Assembly: GCA_015680685.1 (NCBI GenBank)
Contig: MNCI01025456.1
Span: 135,980 to 199,979, forward strand
Reading direction: 5' to 3'
Length of the DNA: 64,000 nucleotides
Source of the DNA: Gnetum montanum
Taxonomy: Eukaryota > Streptophyta > Gnetopsida > Gnetales > Gnetaceae
Positions 35,116 to 46,531 of this stretch are shown one piece after another. The stretch's first letter is position 1. Every line of letters begins with the position of its first letter. A program made the position numbers and the translations under genes. Under the pieces are notes generated by a model. The model was not told where the DNA came from, ran no database searches, and was given only the letters and a program-made list of their open reading frames with translations.

Positions 35116-36720
35116 AGATGTAATTGTTGAAGAAGAACATCATCCATTAGTACAAGATAATATAAGAAATTTACAAGTATTTGAGGATGATGATCAAGTA
35201 CTAAGATTTATGAAAAATAAACAAGAATTTGAGGGTCAAGTGATACCTGAAACATCATCAAACTCCAAAACTAGTTTCATTCCAAAAAGGATGATTGACT
35301 TGGAACATGAGTTTAAGAAAAATTTACTTACTGAAAAGGATATACAAAACCTAGATAATCAAGCTTTTGAGGTAGTGAATTTTGGATTAGACAGAATACC
35401 AAAGATGTTGAATGTTACAAAGGAAAGAGATTCGAGTTTCAAGAAAAACTTGTTAACATGTCTAAGAAATAATTTGGACAATTTTGCTTAGTCTTATGAT
35501 GATCTTAAATTTTTTAGACCATACGTGATGACACATAAAATTCCTTTAATAAAAGGTTGTAAAGTAGTTAAGAAAAAACAAAGGAAATTTAATCCATCAT
35601 TCGAACTAGCTATGGAAACTGAAATCAAGAAGTTTTTGCAAGCACGAATCATATATCCAGTAAGATATTCAACATGGCTTTCTAACCTTGTTCCAGTAAG
35701 AAAGAAAAATGGTGATATAAGGTTTTGTGTAGAATTTAGAAATCTAAATGATGCCTCAAAAAAGAATAAGTATCCACTTCCAAGAATTGATGAGATGCTG
35801 ATTAAAGTCTCAAGTTGTCAAGTATATTCTTTCTTAGATGGTTTCTCAGGTTATAATCAAATCATGGTAGATAAAAATGATAGATACAAAACAACATTTA
35901 TCACCAAATGGGAAACTTTCACTTACCAAAGAATGCGATTTGGATTGTCAAATGCTAGAGCTACTTTCCAAAGAGCAATGGATTTAGCATTTAAGGATTT
36001 ATTAGGCAAATTTGTGGTGGTTTATTTGGATGATATTACAATATTCTCAAAGAAACAAGAAGATCATATTAATCATCTATAGCAAGTTTTCGATAGATGT
36101 CGTGAGTTTGGTATTTCATTAAATCCTCAGAAGTGTACCTTCGAGGTTAAATCCGGAAGTTTATTAGGCCATGTGATATGTCAAGAAGGGATTGCCATAG
36201 ACAATTCCCGAATCAAAGAAGTACAGAATATTGAGCATCCCACAAGTAAGAAATCTCTTAGATCTTTCTTTGGGAAGAGAAAATTTCTAAAAATGTTCAT
36301 CTCCGGGTTTAGTGAAATTACCAAGCCTTTGATGCATATGCTAAAAAAGGATGTCCAAGTAGAGAAAACACCAAAATCAGAGAGAGCTTTATCAGAAATT
36401 AAAAATGCTATACAAGAAGCTCCATATTTGGTGAAGCCTAGGCTAAAAGAGGATTTTTGGTTATATTCTTTTGCTTCGAATGATTCTATTGCTGCCGTTT
36501 TAACACAAAAAGATGATGAAGGTCAAGATGAACCAATTGAATTTTTTGGGTATCAGTTAAAATGTTCAGAATTAAATTATTCAGACTTAGAGAAACAAGA
36601 ATTTACATTCATGAAAGCACTTCAGCATTTTAAATACCAAGATGAACATATGATCTTGAGAATAATAGGCAAACAAAAGTCTGAAATGGGAAAATTATTA
36701 GAATTCTAACTAAATTAGTT
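35105..36720 (+). pseudogene. Gypsy element F, reverse transcriptase and RNase H
   Basis: ORF 35105-35491 is the pre-RT linker; a TAG at 35489-35491 replaces the Trp expected in the Phe-Ala-Trp-Ser block. ORF 35525-36082 is an uninterrupted RT core: RKKNGDIRF, NKYPLPRIDEM, SFLDGFSGYNQI and the catalytic YLDD (about 36027). After one stop at 36080, RT thumb and RNase H follow (ORF 36173-36709): Phe-Phe-Gly-Tyr-Gln-Leu and Leu-Asn-Tyr-Ser-Asp-Leu-Glu-Lys-Gln. The RNase H Asp of the family Asp-Ala-Ser motif is replaced by Ser-Phe-Ala-Ser. Protease is absent. The frame leaves RNase H at about 36645. Confidence 0.85.
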
Positions 36721-36739
36721 AATACCAAGAAAAAAATTA

Positions 36740-37250
36740 GGTCGAAAAATTGTCAAAGGTAGTATGGGCACATAGAATAACATGGAAGCATACCACAAGG
36801 CAAACTTTGTATGAATTAGTTTATGGGAAAATCCCACTTTAACCTATTAAATTTAAAATAAAATCTTTGAACATACCCCAAACCCATAATATAGATTTAG
36901 ATGAAAGATTGAAAAGATGCTTATAAAATATAAATGAACTCCATAGAGATGCATTGCTTAGAAAAGAGTTATAACAAGGCAAAACTCAAATCTTCCATGG
37001 TAAGAAAATTAGAAAAATTAAATTTTCTATAGAAGATCATGTTCTAATATTTGATTGTAAATTTAATTAGTACAAAAAGAAATTTACTTAGAAATGGATA
37101 GGGCCATACGTAATTAATCAATACAAATAGATCAATAGAAATAAAGGATAAGGAAGGAACTAGGTATGTAGTTAATGGTCATAAGAACAAACCTTATAAT
37201 CAAGACATGATAGAGTAATTTGAAAAAGATTATACTTTTCTATTTCACTT
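36740..37250 (+). pseudogene. Gypsy element F, integrase C-terminal remnant
   Basis: Broken frame with an Ala-His-Arg-Ile-Thr-Trp-Lys block, a Leu-Tyr-Glu-Leu-Val-Tyr-Gly-Lys block (about 36810) and a Trp-Ile-Gly-Pro-Tyr-Val motif (about 37097) typical of the GPY/F region of gypsy integrases. The zinc region and first two catalytic Asp blocks are missing, so an internal deletion joined RNase H to the integrase end near 36645-36760. Confidence 0.7.
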
Positions 37251-37744
37251 GTGAATACTAATCATTATTGTTGTGGCTTGAAAAATCCTTTACCAGAATC
37301 ATATTAACTCCAAGATTGGGAAATGTAGCTAATAGAAGGATTAGTACCTATTATTTACTATCTTAATTAAAAAACAAATAGTAAAATTTACTTTGCAATA
37401 TTTGTTCCATCGATAAATTGGGTAGGTGTTTAACAAAAATATATACCCTAATGTCTCTAAATGAATAATCAAAATGAACTTTAATGGAATACTAGAAAGG
37501 TATTGTGAAATACTTGAAGGTAGTCTCTATAGAGGTTAAAACTCTAGTTCTAGCAAGGCATCAAAAAGGTATTATGAAATATCCAAAGAGAATCATGTGC
37601 CTAAATAAGAGTTACAAAAACTTAGTCATAAATTTCTATCTAAATTAAATTTTTTTATAGAGATATCTTAGATAAATAAACTAGAATGCATGTACAAGAG
37701 CTTTATCATAAAATCATTATGTTGATTTATACTAAATTGATAGG
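37251..37744. other. AT-rich interval, probable 3' end of element F
   Basis: No open frame or recognised LTR end. An AAACTCTAGTTCTAGCAAGG patch and repeated GTATTGTGAAATA/GTATTATGAAATA words (37500, 37571) suggest short internal repeats. Confidence 0.35.
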
Positions 37745-39690
37745 AAATTAATCACTCTATGGTTGCAAAGATGAATTCTCGGTTTGGGTCCATTGGAAAG
37801 ATCACCCGCTTTTCAATAGCTCTGGTAGCCCAACAGACTTTCTGGACTTATGGAGAAACAACGGTTTCACGCTAACATGGACCATCTAGCCTGACAGAGA
37901 AGCCAAATGCTATGAATGCCACCAGTACAACGGTGGACGATGTGGTTACAATGCTTCAGACATTAGCTTTAGCATTTCATGTGTCTCATCACCATCCTCA
38001 GCAGCACCGTCACCATGGAGTGCAGGGAAATAAAACTTCTCAAAGAACCATCTTATTGCAGGTAGAGAGTAGATTACGTAATTTATTCTATTCTTCATTT
38101 TAGTAAATAATAGGCAGCCTTGAAAATGTGGAATTGTGGATTTCATTTTAAAGGAATTCAAGTCTTCATGCCTACTTTCATTTTAAACGATTTAGTATTT
38201 ACAGGGGAACTTTTAAAAATGGAGAAATTCCATTTTCTGTCTAGATGCCATGTTCTTCAATATGATCTTACTGATTTTCTTTTAACCATTTATGCTTCAT
38301 GGATTCCCTTTAAAGTTTTGCTAATAGTGCGTTTTAGAATCCGAATTGCACTTTTAGTTTTTTAGGCACCTTTACTTTAACATACGTCTACCCTTTATTC
38401 ATGTTTGGAACCTAGAACATGCATGCATAACTGTATAAAAAATGAAGTAGTAGCTATTTCTGAATAAATTTCTTTCTAAACTCAATTTTCTTAAGAATTT
38501 GAAATGAGAGTTTTACTTATAGTGGTATTTTTCTGATCTTATACCATTGTATCTTCATACCATTCAGAATATTATGAAGCATAGACCTAACTATGAGAGA
38601 AAAGTATTTAGTGCCTTTGATGCTATTGGGTTTTGCCTTGACATAATACAATTACAGAGGTAGGAATAGAGGCTGCAGCTATGCCATTGATTGTGACCCT
38701 GGTGTTATTGGTTTTAATATGGAGGCATCGTCAAAGGCAACATCAATAAAAGCAACCGCTGCATTCAAAGTTAAAATCTCTTCCACATCTCCTCGTGTTT
38801 TCTCAGAAAGAGCTAAGCCTTGCCATCGATAATTTTTCGGATGAAAACAAGATTGGCAATGGAGGTTTCCATGCAGTGTATAAAGGAACACTCCGAGATC
38901 GGAGAAATGTTGCCGTGAAACGACTTCACCAGAAACATAGCACAGTTGCTGCCATGGATGGATTTCTAAATGAGGCCACAATCTTCTGCCAAATCCAACA
39001 TCCCAATATTGTAAGACTCTATGGCTGGAGTGACCTACATTCCTCGTGTCATCATGAATATTTCCTTCTGTTGTTTGAGTACATCTGTAGCGGTACTTTG
39101 GCGGATCATTTTTATGCTTCGAAAAGACTAGAGATGAAGCTGGGGTGGCATGTTATAATGAGGATCGATGTTCAAACTATGGAAGCATTGGCATTTCTGC
39201 ACTCCATGAATCCGCCTCTCCTGCACAGGGATGTGAAATCATCTAACATATTACTCGATGGTCATGTGGATGCGAAAGTCGCCAACTTCGGCATTTGTAG
39301 GGCCATTGGTGCAGAGGTTAGCCATGTGACCACGGCTCCACAGGGGACTCCAGGATACCTTGATCCTCACTATTTCGAATAATGCTTTCAACTCACACAT
39401 AAATCCGATGCTTACAGTTTCGGCATGGTGCTTTTGCAAATTGTATCGGGTCTAAAAGATGTAGGAAGTCCTGAGCAAGTCAACTTGGTGGCCTTTGCAA
39501 AATCTAAGTATCTCAACCTTGCGCTGAAGGATCTGATGGATCCTCATATCCTCTTCAGCAGAAATGGAAAGGCAGAGGGATTTTGAAATTCAAACAATGG
39601 CAACGTAGGTTGCTTTGTTGGCCTGTACATGCGTTGCATCGAATCCAGATTAGAGGCCTTCAATGACACAAGTTGCAAATTTGCTTTAAC
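37745..39690 (+). pseudogene. WAK-associated / LRK10L-type receptor-like kinase pseudogene
   Basis: Exon 37745-38061 encodes the end of the extracellular WAK-associated domain (Gly-Phe-x-Leu-x-Trp, Cys-x2-Cys, then Gly-Gly-Arg-Cys-Gly-Tyr-Asn), with a TAG after TWTI. An intron follows (donor 38062). The next exon, from about 38671, encodes a transmembrane helix, a stop-transfer of Arg/His, and a kinase: GNGGFHAVY, VAVKR, LLHRDVKSSN, and APQGTPGYLDP, the last two characteristic of the LRK10L/WAKL14 group. Stops at 38747 (TAA), 39380 (TAA) and 39584 (TGA) lie in one otherwise continuous frame. DFG is NFG (39284-39286), losing the Mg-binding Asp. The N-terminal GUB_WAK domain is missing; upstream is element F. 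These kinases act at the plasma membrane in defence and hormone responses. Confidence 0.88.
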
Positions 39691-40230
39691 TATGGATTTG
39701 CCAGATCCAAGGTCACAATTTGCCTACGTAATCACTGGTGTCCATTCCCTGTTTCAACATTGACAGAGGAGCAATGTGCGAAGACAATCTGCCTCCTTCG
39801 ATAGCAACCTGGAAAACAAGTTCTCCAACACCACGTTGCATCTGCACTCTCTCTGCACTTGATTTTGTTCAATTCCATGTGGAACCATTTTAATTGTTGT
39901 GAAATTTCCACCTTCCTTAGTCTGGTTCCTATATGCACATTGGAGCATGGTCGGAATTTGCCTCCTTTTTTGGCGTTTACAACCCTTAAATAATTGAAAC
40001 ATAGGTATACTTCAAATTGTAACTCAATGTTAACTAGTAAAATTGCATGTGTAACTTAAAGTTACCATGACAAAACTCTTTCTCTAAGATAAATAAAGAT
40101 GACATAGTATTAAAATGTAATTAAAATTTTCCTTTCAATAAAAGTATAAAAAATAATTAATTTCTTTAAAAAAGATAAATTTTAATTATGTGTTAGTACA
40201 ATAAGTAGACTCCATTGTAGTTACCACACT
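39691..40230. other. 3' flank of the kinase pseudogene
   Basis: 39691-39990 keeps coding-like composition and probably contains the decayed kinase C-terminus and 3' UTR. After 39990 it is AT-rich with nothing recognised. Confidence 0.35.
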
Positions 40231-40234
40231 AATA

Positions 40235-40311
40235 AGGGCAAGTAGGAATTGAACCCACAACTTTCAAATTAGAAGATGAATGTCTTGATTACTACCCTAC
40301 ATACTTAAGTG
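40235..40311 (-). repeat. tRNA-like fragment
   Basis: On the minus strand a perfect T arm (GTGGG, loop TTCAATT, CCTAC; four Watson-Crick pairs and one G-U) lies downstream of a D-arm-like GGGTAGTAATCAAGAC. The anticodon arm is irregular and no acceptor stem pairs, so it is a pseudo-tRNA or the head of a SINE, not a working tRNA gene. Confidence 0.45.
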
Positions 40312-40550
40312 TGAGTACTTTTTGTCTTCAACCCTCAAATTTATTTTCATCATTACTTATTTCCTTGATTCAATAATGTAAGGCTCATATATTTCTCTTT
40401 GACTTGCCTAACACAAGGTGAACATGCTCACTCTAGGTTTATTAGGCTCAAAATACCACAACCTGTATGGCTTGGATTAAGTGATTGACTCACTTAAGCT
40501 GTAAGAAAGTTCCATATTTATTATTTAACCAAAAACATAATAATAATATT

Positions 40551-40584
40551 GGGGGTGGGGGGTGGGGGATGTGGTGGTGTGTGG
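40551..40584 (+). other. G-rich tract
   Basis: GGGGGTGGGGGGTGGGGG followed by ATGTGGTGGTGTGTGGG: three long G runs with one-base spacers plus shorter runs. It could form a G-quadruplex. It sits at the 3' end of an L1-type LINE remnant read on the minus strand, where it would be C-rich. Confidence 0.7.
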
Positions 40585-41215
40585 GACCTCGAAAAGAAGT
40601 TTTATTAACAAAAGGAGTGTCAAATACATAAACCACATTAAGTCACAAAGACAAAAATATGAAAAACTAAGAACACTGGGGATGAAACTCTAGGAAACAA
40701 CCTCATAAATAATTGTTCACAAGAGAGAGAAACCCAATTTGGGGAACCACCAACCACCAGCCATCCAGCCTGTTACAAGAGAGAGTGGAAAAAATTTAGA
40801 CGACGCTAATAGTGCTTGATAAAATGCAGAGAGACCCTTGTATAGAGATTGTAGTCAAATGTAAGGAGGGAATCTTCTATGTTGAGATCCTTGTTGAAGA
40901 GCATTGCTTGAGTGCATGGGTCCTTCTCAAGGCTGCAAAAGATGAATCAACTGCTGAATATCCAATTTGAACTTTGATGCTTGAGATTTGAGTTGGAAAT
41001 GCATGAGGCGGAATATCTGCAATTTCTCTTGCATTATTAGATGACATTTATTAGAATAATCAATCCTTTGAAAGATAACATTACATCTAAGCTTCCAAAT
41101 GTAATAAAGAATAATAGGCCTAATGACTTTCCATAGAAATTTAAAATTAGCAGAAGTGGTGGCCAAAAGACCAAATATAACATCATCTTGAGATAGCTTG
41201 CACATTGGAATTACT
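40585..41215 (-). mobile_element. L1-type LINE 3' end remnant
   Basis: The minus-strand frame 41205-40927 encodes a block rich in Trp and Ile (LWKVIRPIILYYIWKLRCNVIF) resembling the region after the zinc-binding RT domain of plant L1 LINEs, where a Leu-Trp-x-Ile-Trp-x-x-Arg-Asn pattern is usual. The remaining 340 bases to 40585 would be the 3' UTR. 5'-truncated, as is usual for LINEs. Confidence 0.5.
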
Positions 41216-43171
41216 TTGAGAATGTAACTTTAAAAATACTATTAAGTTTTATCCTTTAATATTTTAGCATAAGTAATCATTTTATTTATGTTTAATTGTC
41301 TTGGTCGATGACAGGATCATGTCTTTCAACCTATAGGTAAAATACATTTAAAAAAAATTTAAAAATCAATCATAAATTGTACCTTAAAAACTACTACTAT
41401 TTCCTTCTCTTTCTTCTTCTATATTCTCTTTTGGATCCTTTAAATTTTGAATGTTGAATCCATTGAGAAGATCAAACTACCTGGAAATCTATATCATGAA
41501 GGAATGAGAGAAATGAAAATGCCCTAGCTTAAATGATAACAATGATTCTAATTGATTTGCCTATCCTACAATGCATATACTTTTCATCTTTTCATGTCAT
41601 AAGTATGACTTGACCTTTAAGGTTTCTTGGTAGGATTAATAAAATCACTCATTAATTATCTCTCCTTTCATTGTATTTGTTACAATACCTTCAAGGTGAA
41701 TACCTAACTCTTTGGGACCTTTCTCCTTTGATACGTAGCTTAGGTCTAGTCATTTTAGATTAAGGTAATCAACATGGTGAAAATGCTTTGTTAATGGGGA
41801 AATTCCATCTTTAAAATTACTGGATTCTCCTTAACTAGTTCTAATCTTCAAACTAAATTGGGGCAACCTATGTACTTCATGCAGAAAATTTGATTCTTAG
41901 TAAACCTTGAATAGATCAACCTAACCAAAGGCCAATAATTATCTATGTAGAACATAACTAAATTATCATGCCCATTTCAAAATTAAATTAACAAAAATAT
42001 AGAACTAAAATGTTCAAATTTTTCATTTTTTCCTTCAATTTTTCAATTTGCATTTCTTTGAACATGTAGATTTGCTTGTTCCATAATGATATGGCTTATT
42101 GCACCTATCAATGCATATTATTGGAATTACACAGGAAATATAGAATCAAGAAAAAGCTAAAATTTCAAGATATGAGATTTTAAACTATTAAGTTAATCGA
42201 TCATGATTAGTATATAAGTCTAGTACAAGCTCCTACAAGTCATGACACTTAAGACAAATAGACTCTAAATATTGTAAGTTGCATCAATCTTAAATTTCAA
42301 AAAATAATTAACATGATATGAGCATGAGCTTAGCACTAGTCCTTTAAACTAGTTCATAATATCACTGCAAGTCATACATAAAAAATCAAGTTTCTTAAAA
42401 CCAATATAAGTTTCCACTTACTAAAAGTTCAAGTTAAATCAAGTAGCTAGGATAACACTACTTGTAATTGCTCATGCTAAGGTAGTAGTGAGTTATAACT
42501 TTACCATATAGAGTTTTCTAGAGATTTTAAACTCATTGAAATCATCTCTTTAAAACCTACACACTTGCAAACTTTCTGAGTAATGTGATGATCAATGATA
42601 AGAGAATTACCCTTTGAACTTTAAGTGTCAAACTTGACTATTGAACTTCTTAAGTTGTGAACTAAAAATGAAATTTAAACTTGAATTTCTAACTTTGAAT
42701 TAAATTAGCAATGTAAGTAAATGATTTAAAAATATTTATGAGTATTAATGAGAGATGATTGTGAAAAATGCTAAGGATTTGTAAATGATGCTTATGAGTT
42801 CAATGTGAATAAAGGTTTGTGGATGAAGATTATATGATGTGATCATTATAAAAAGAAAATTTACTATGAATGGTCATGAATAAGACTAAGAATGGCTTAT
42901 GAATGAAGAAATTGTAAATTCTTGGAATGAGAATCAAGGTTTTTACAATGATGAACAAGACCCTCATCATTATAAATTAGGCCATGGGACCATTATGTTT
43001 TTAAAGAAGAACTTAGTTCTCAGAGTCTTTGACCATTAAACACAATCAATTAAAAAGGTTTAAAAGATCAAAATTTAACTTCCTGGTGTCATCAAACTCA
43101 AAAACAATTATGCAAATGGCATTAGCCATGATGCCATGACATGACTTTGATACTATTTTTAACATAAAATT
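41216..43171. other. AT-rich interval without gene
   Basis: No open frame above 60 codons, no LTR ends or tRNA-like sites recognised. Confidence 0.4.
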
Positions 43172-43657
43172 AATTACCAATTTTGCTATGATACAATGCC
43201 ATGAATTTCATGCTATTTCTAACATAGGCATGCATTAATATTTTATTTTGTAAATAGCTAATGCTAGTAGAACTTGTTATTATACAATTTTACTATTTAT
43301 TTTAATTTAATTTCTAGTTTTATAAGTGCACATTAGCTTTATTGGATTTATAATTCCCTTTATTACATAAAATTTTAATTTTCTTAAGCATCCTACATAA
43401 AATTTGACTTATATATTATACCTCAAAGTAATTAAATTCATATATTTCTTTCCTAAAAATTTTAATAGACTCCACTAACAACATATGTTTAATCTTAAAT
43501 TTACTTATAATTATTTAAAAATTTATTTTTCATATAATATTAAAATGAAATTTTTATTATATGTGAGGAACTTCTAAATTAAAAGAATGGATCACTAAAT
43601 TTAATTTTAACCATTCAGATATGGTTATACTTAAAACTAGTAAAATTTAAATAAAAT
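43172..43657 (+). repeat. Unclassified dispersed repeat, copy 2 (486 bp)
   Basis: Direct-orientation partner of 30475-30974. A further echo lies just outside: TTAAAACTAGTAAA(A/C)TTTAAATAAAAT with TTTACTTAATTTATAAT occurs at about 43630-43676 and again at 43823-43864, so the repeat edge is itself partly duplicated. An undetermined base is at 43821. Confidence 0.85.
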
Positions 43658-43865
43658 TTTACTTAATTTATAATTATATATTTTAATTTTTTCCTCCATA
43701 ATTAGGTAAAAAATCTAATCTATTTTTTTAATAATAAGTTTTAAGTATCATTCATGTTAGTAAAAATGGAAAAAAGTACATTAATATCATTTGTCAAAAA
43801 AATCCAAACTTTAATGCCACNTTAAAACTAGTAAACTTTAAATAAAATTTTACTTAATTTATAAT

Positions 43866-44225
43866 ACATTTATAAATGTTCAACATGTATATATTAATAA
43901 TACATTGTTTCAAACAAATATTTGCTTTAGCACTATATCTCTCAAACCATTATCAAATATTCTATTCTAACTATCACTAAAATTATTTAACCTCCTTGAT
44001 ATCATTAATACTTGTAGAATGAAAAGGTACATTCATGTCATCATCTTGAGTTGGTGAAATTTGTAGGACAGAGAGGACCCCCCTTCTTTTGCCATCATAA
44101 GAGAATTGTTGTCCATGATTCCCTAAAAGATTCATCAAGTATAATCAAAAACAACATAATGTGTAATATTTCAATAGCAGAACAAAATTAAAAAACAAAA
44201 GAAACACTTCATACCAAAGGACACT
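43866..44225. other. 3' flank of the MADS-box remnant
   Basis: AT-rich, no feature recognised beyond the repeat echo. It may hold the 3' UTR of the minus-strand gene. Confidence 0.35.
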
Positions 44226-46283
44226 TCATATCAAAGGATGTTGATTTTGAACCATTGAGTTCATTAAGCTTGAGGTTGTAATGTATGTGTGCTGCCATTG
44301 AGATGTTGTTCCCATAGAAGAATCATACTCTTCAAATGTCATACCATGATCAACATGTTGATCATCTATGGAATGTCCATCAAGAGGATATCCAAACTTG
44401 AATTCATTTGTAGTAGATTCATTTCCATGATTTACCATATGTAAATTATGACTTCCTTATGGAAGGCCTGGAAATAAAATAGTATTTGGAATACATTCTG
44501 CCACACATTGTGTTGCATCCCTTCAGAATTAAAAATTAAAATAGTAAATTCATTGTGAGTAGGATACCTCCTAAAAGATAATATAAAAAATGTAGAAATG
44601 AAATAATTATTACAGAAAATTGTACCTCATATTTAGAATTCCATAAGAAGTTTCATGGTCTAAAATCTTTGGAACATTAATATGATTTTCACTTGGCCCA
44701 TCACTCGGATTTCCATTTTGTACATAAAGCTATATCATAGATAAGTTACATTTCACCCAAATATGTGTAATCAAATATAAACTAAATTCCTTAATATAGG
44801 TATTGAAAAGCAACCTGCATATATCATAGATAAGTTACATTTCACCCACCCACATATATGTAATTAAATATAAACAAAATTCCTTAACATATGTATTAGA
44901 AAATGACAGAATATTCACCTGCATATTTGTAGGATTAAAAGACGACATTTGACTGTCTTCTAAGAATTGCTACAATTTTCAAAAAGATGAACGTGTAAAA
45001 CTTAATCATTTGTATTATTAGTACTTAGAAAAGGGCTCAGATTACAATATTAACCTACCTTCCTTGCTCTTACACGCTGTAAGGATTCCTCCAACATTTT
45101 CTCATAGAACTCAGCTCCTTGTAATGTGGTTATCTGATGTGGGTCTACCTCCAAGCACCTAAGATGTTATAATAGTAAACAAATATAACAATTCATCAAT
45201 ACATGATATACAACAGCATTCACAAAATCAATGATATGTACAATTGTCTCTTCATGATAATCATTGATTACACATAAAAGAAATTTGTACCACACTTGTC
45301 ATAACCTAAAATCTTGGCTTTTTTGAAAATAAAAAACAATGCAAAGGGAGTGAGTATAGGTATTCTAGTAAATCAGACTGCTTAGTTTTTAATAAATCTT
45401 ACTTTTCACCTTAAGTTTTCATAGGTACTGGCTTTGATCTTTTTTGAAATGACGTGAGGGAACCTCTTTTGACGCTGACAAAGTTCTGTAGTAATGTTTA
45501 GACTATTGGCATTCTCAATAATGTTAAGGCTTGTAAACATATACAGTATGATAAACCAGAAAAATAATTGCCTAAAAGCAGCAAAATATAACAAAGAGAT
45601 CAATGCTTCAAAAAAAGTAGTGCAAATATGCAATCTTAACAGCAAAATTTGTTTGTGGTGTCCCTATTATTAACATTGTACTACCTGTCACTCTAGTTCT
45701 GCTGTTTTCTAGGAAAGTAAGTCCAATATTACAGAGTATTTCGACTAGACATTTAGTTCTGCATGTAAGAAAAGAATACATTATTTATTTTGCCCTAATC
45801 TTTGGTATGCTATTTGCCAGCCATAATGGAAAGTTTCATTTTCAATTGAAGGAATTCAAAAACAAAAACATAGACTCTTCGAACCTGAGTTTGTTTTCTT
45901 CTTGCTCGAGTTGTTGCTACCATCTATTTATCTCCAGTTGGAGGTCCTGCATGGAGAAGTAAATCTAAGTTGTCTGGATGAAATCCTTTCTCAAAAATAG
46001 TTGTACTGTGTCAGCTGACTAAAATTACCTTAACAGAATTACATGAAAGAAAAGCTTATAAGAATCTCACCTCAACACTTGATACATTGCCTAGGTTGGT
46101 TGTCAATCAATCCAATATGCAACAGAAAGGAAAAAAACACACATGACCATCATGCTGGAACAAGAATTAAAACATGCATTTTATAAAAAAACTTTGCATG
46201 CATTCTGTAATTTGAAATCACCTGGCAAGATGGCTTGCAAGCTCACTTTCGAATTTTAATTTCTTCAAGGCTCTATTTAGAAA
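44226..46283 (-). pseudogene. MIKC*-type MADS-box gene remnant (I, K and C regions, no MADS domain)
   Basis: Minus-strand exons: 46283-46222 (FLNRALKKLKFESELASHLA), 46090-46071 (NVSSVE), 45946-45885 (DLQLEINRW, stop, QQLEQEENKL), 45158-45059 (RCLEVDPHQITTLQ...EKMLEESLQRVRARK), 44969-44919 (QFLEDSQMSSFNPTNMQ), 44729-44626 and 44520-44226 (ending QWQHTYITTSSLMNSMVQNQ, then PLI and stop). The K-region block Glu-Pro/Val-Asp-Pro...Leu, the helical repeats and the Gln-Trp-Gln-x-x-Tyr-Thr end fit MIKC* factors of the AGL66/AGL104 type, which act in pollen or gametophyte gene control. Six exon borders are GT/AG and most joins keep frame. Defects: TAG in the third exon, TAA near 44464, and a one-base phase break at the 20-base exon. 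The DNA-binding MADS exon is not seen; a retroelement and gap lie upstream. Confidence 0.75.
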
Positions 46284-46481
46284 CTGCATTAAATAAAAGG
46301 ATTCAGTGACACTACATCCTCCATCCATAAAAACAAATAGCTTTGAATGTGAAATGGAAGCTTTATTGCATCCGAAGACCCATATTCAGCAAAAGCCCAA
46401 GCTAATAATGAATTAGATCTATCTTAAAAAAACAACATGAATATGCTATTTAGTAAATATAGCACACTAAGTAACCATAGA

Positions 46482-46531
46482 TGTTGATGAGACGTGACCT
46501 GCATGTGCCGCGATATCGTGTACGCGATATC
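46482..46531 (+). mobile_element. Gypsy element D, start of 5' LTR (cut by gap)
   Basis: TGTTGATGAGACG begins a sequence with GCCGCGATATCGTG and ACGCGATATC, the GATATC-box array seen in the U3 of the related LTRs at 54.2, 58.5 and 61.9 kb. The rest of the LTR and the primer site presumably lie in the gap. Confidence 0.55.

Noticed and set aside
40235-40311. Functional tRNA gene
   Set aside because: No pairing acceptor stem and an irregular anticodon arm.
41216-43171. A gene in the 2-kb interval
   Set aside because: No open frame of meaningful length, splice-linked exon series or motif found on either strand.
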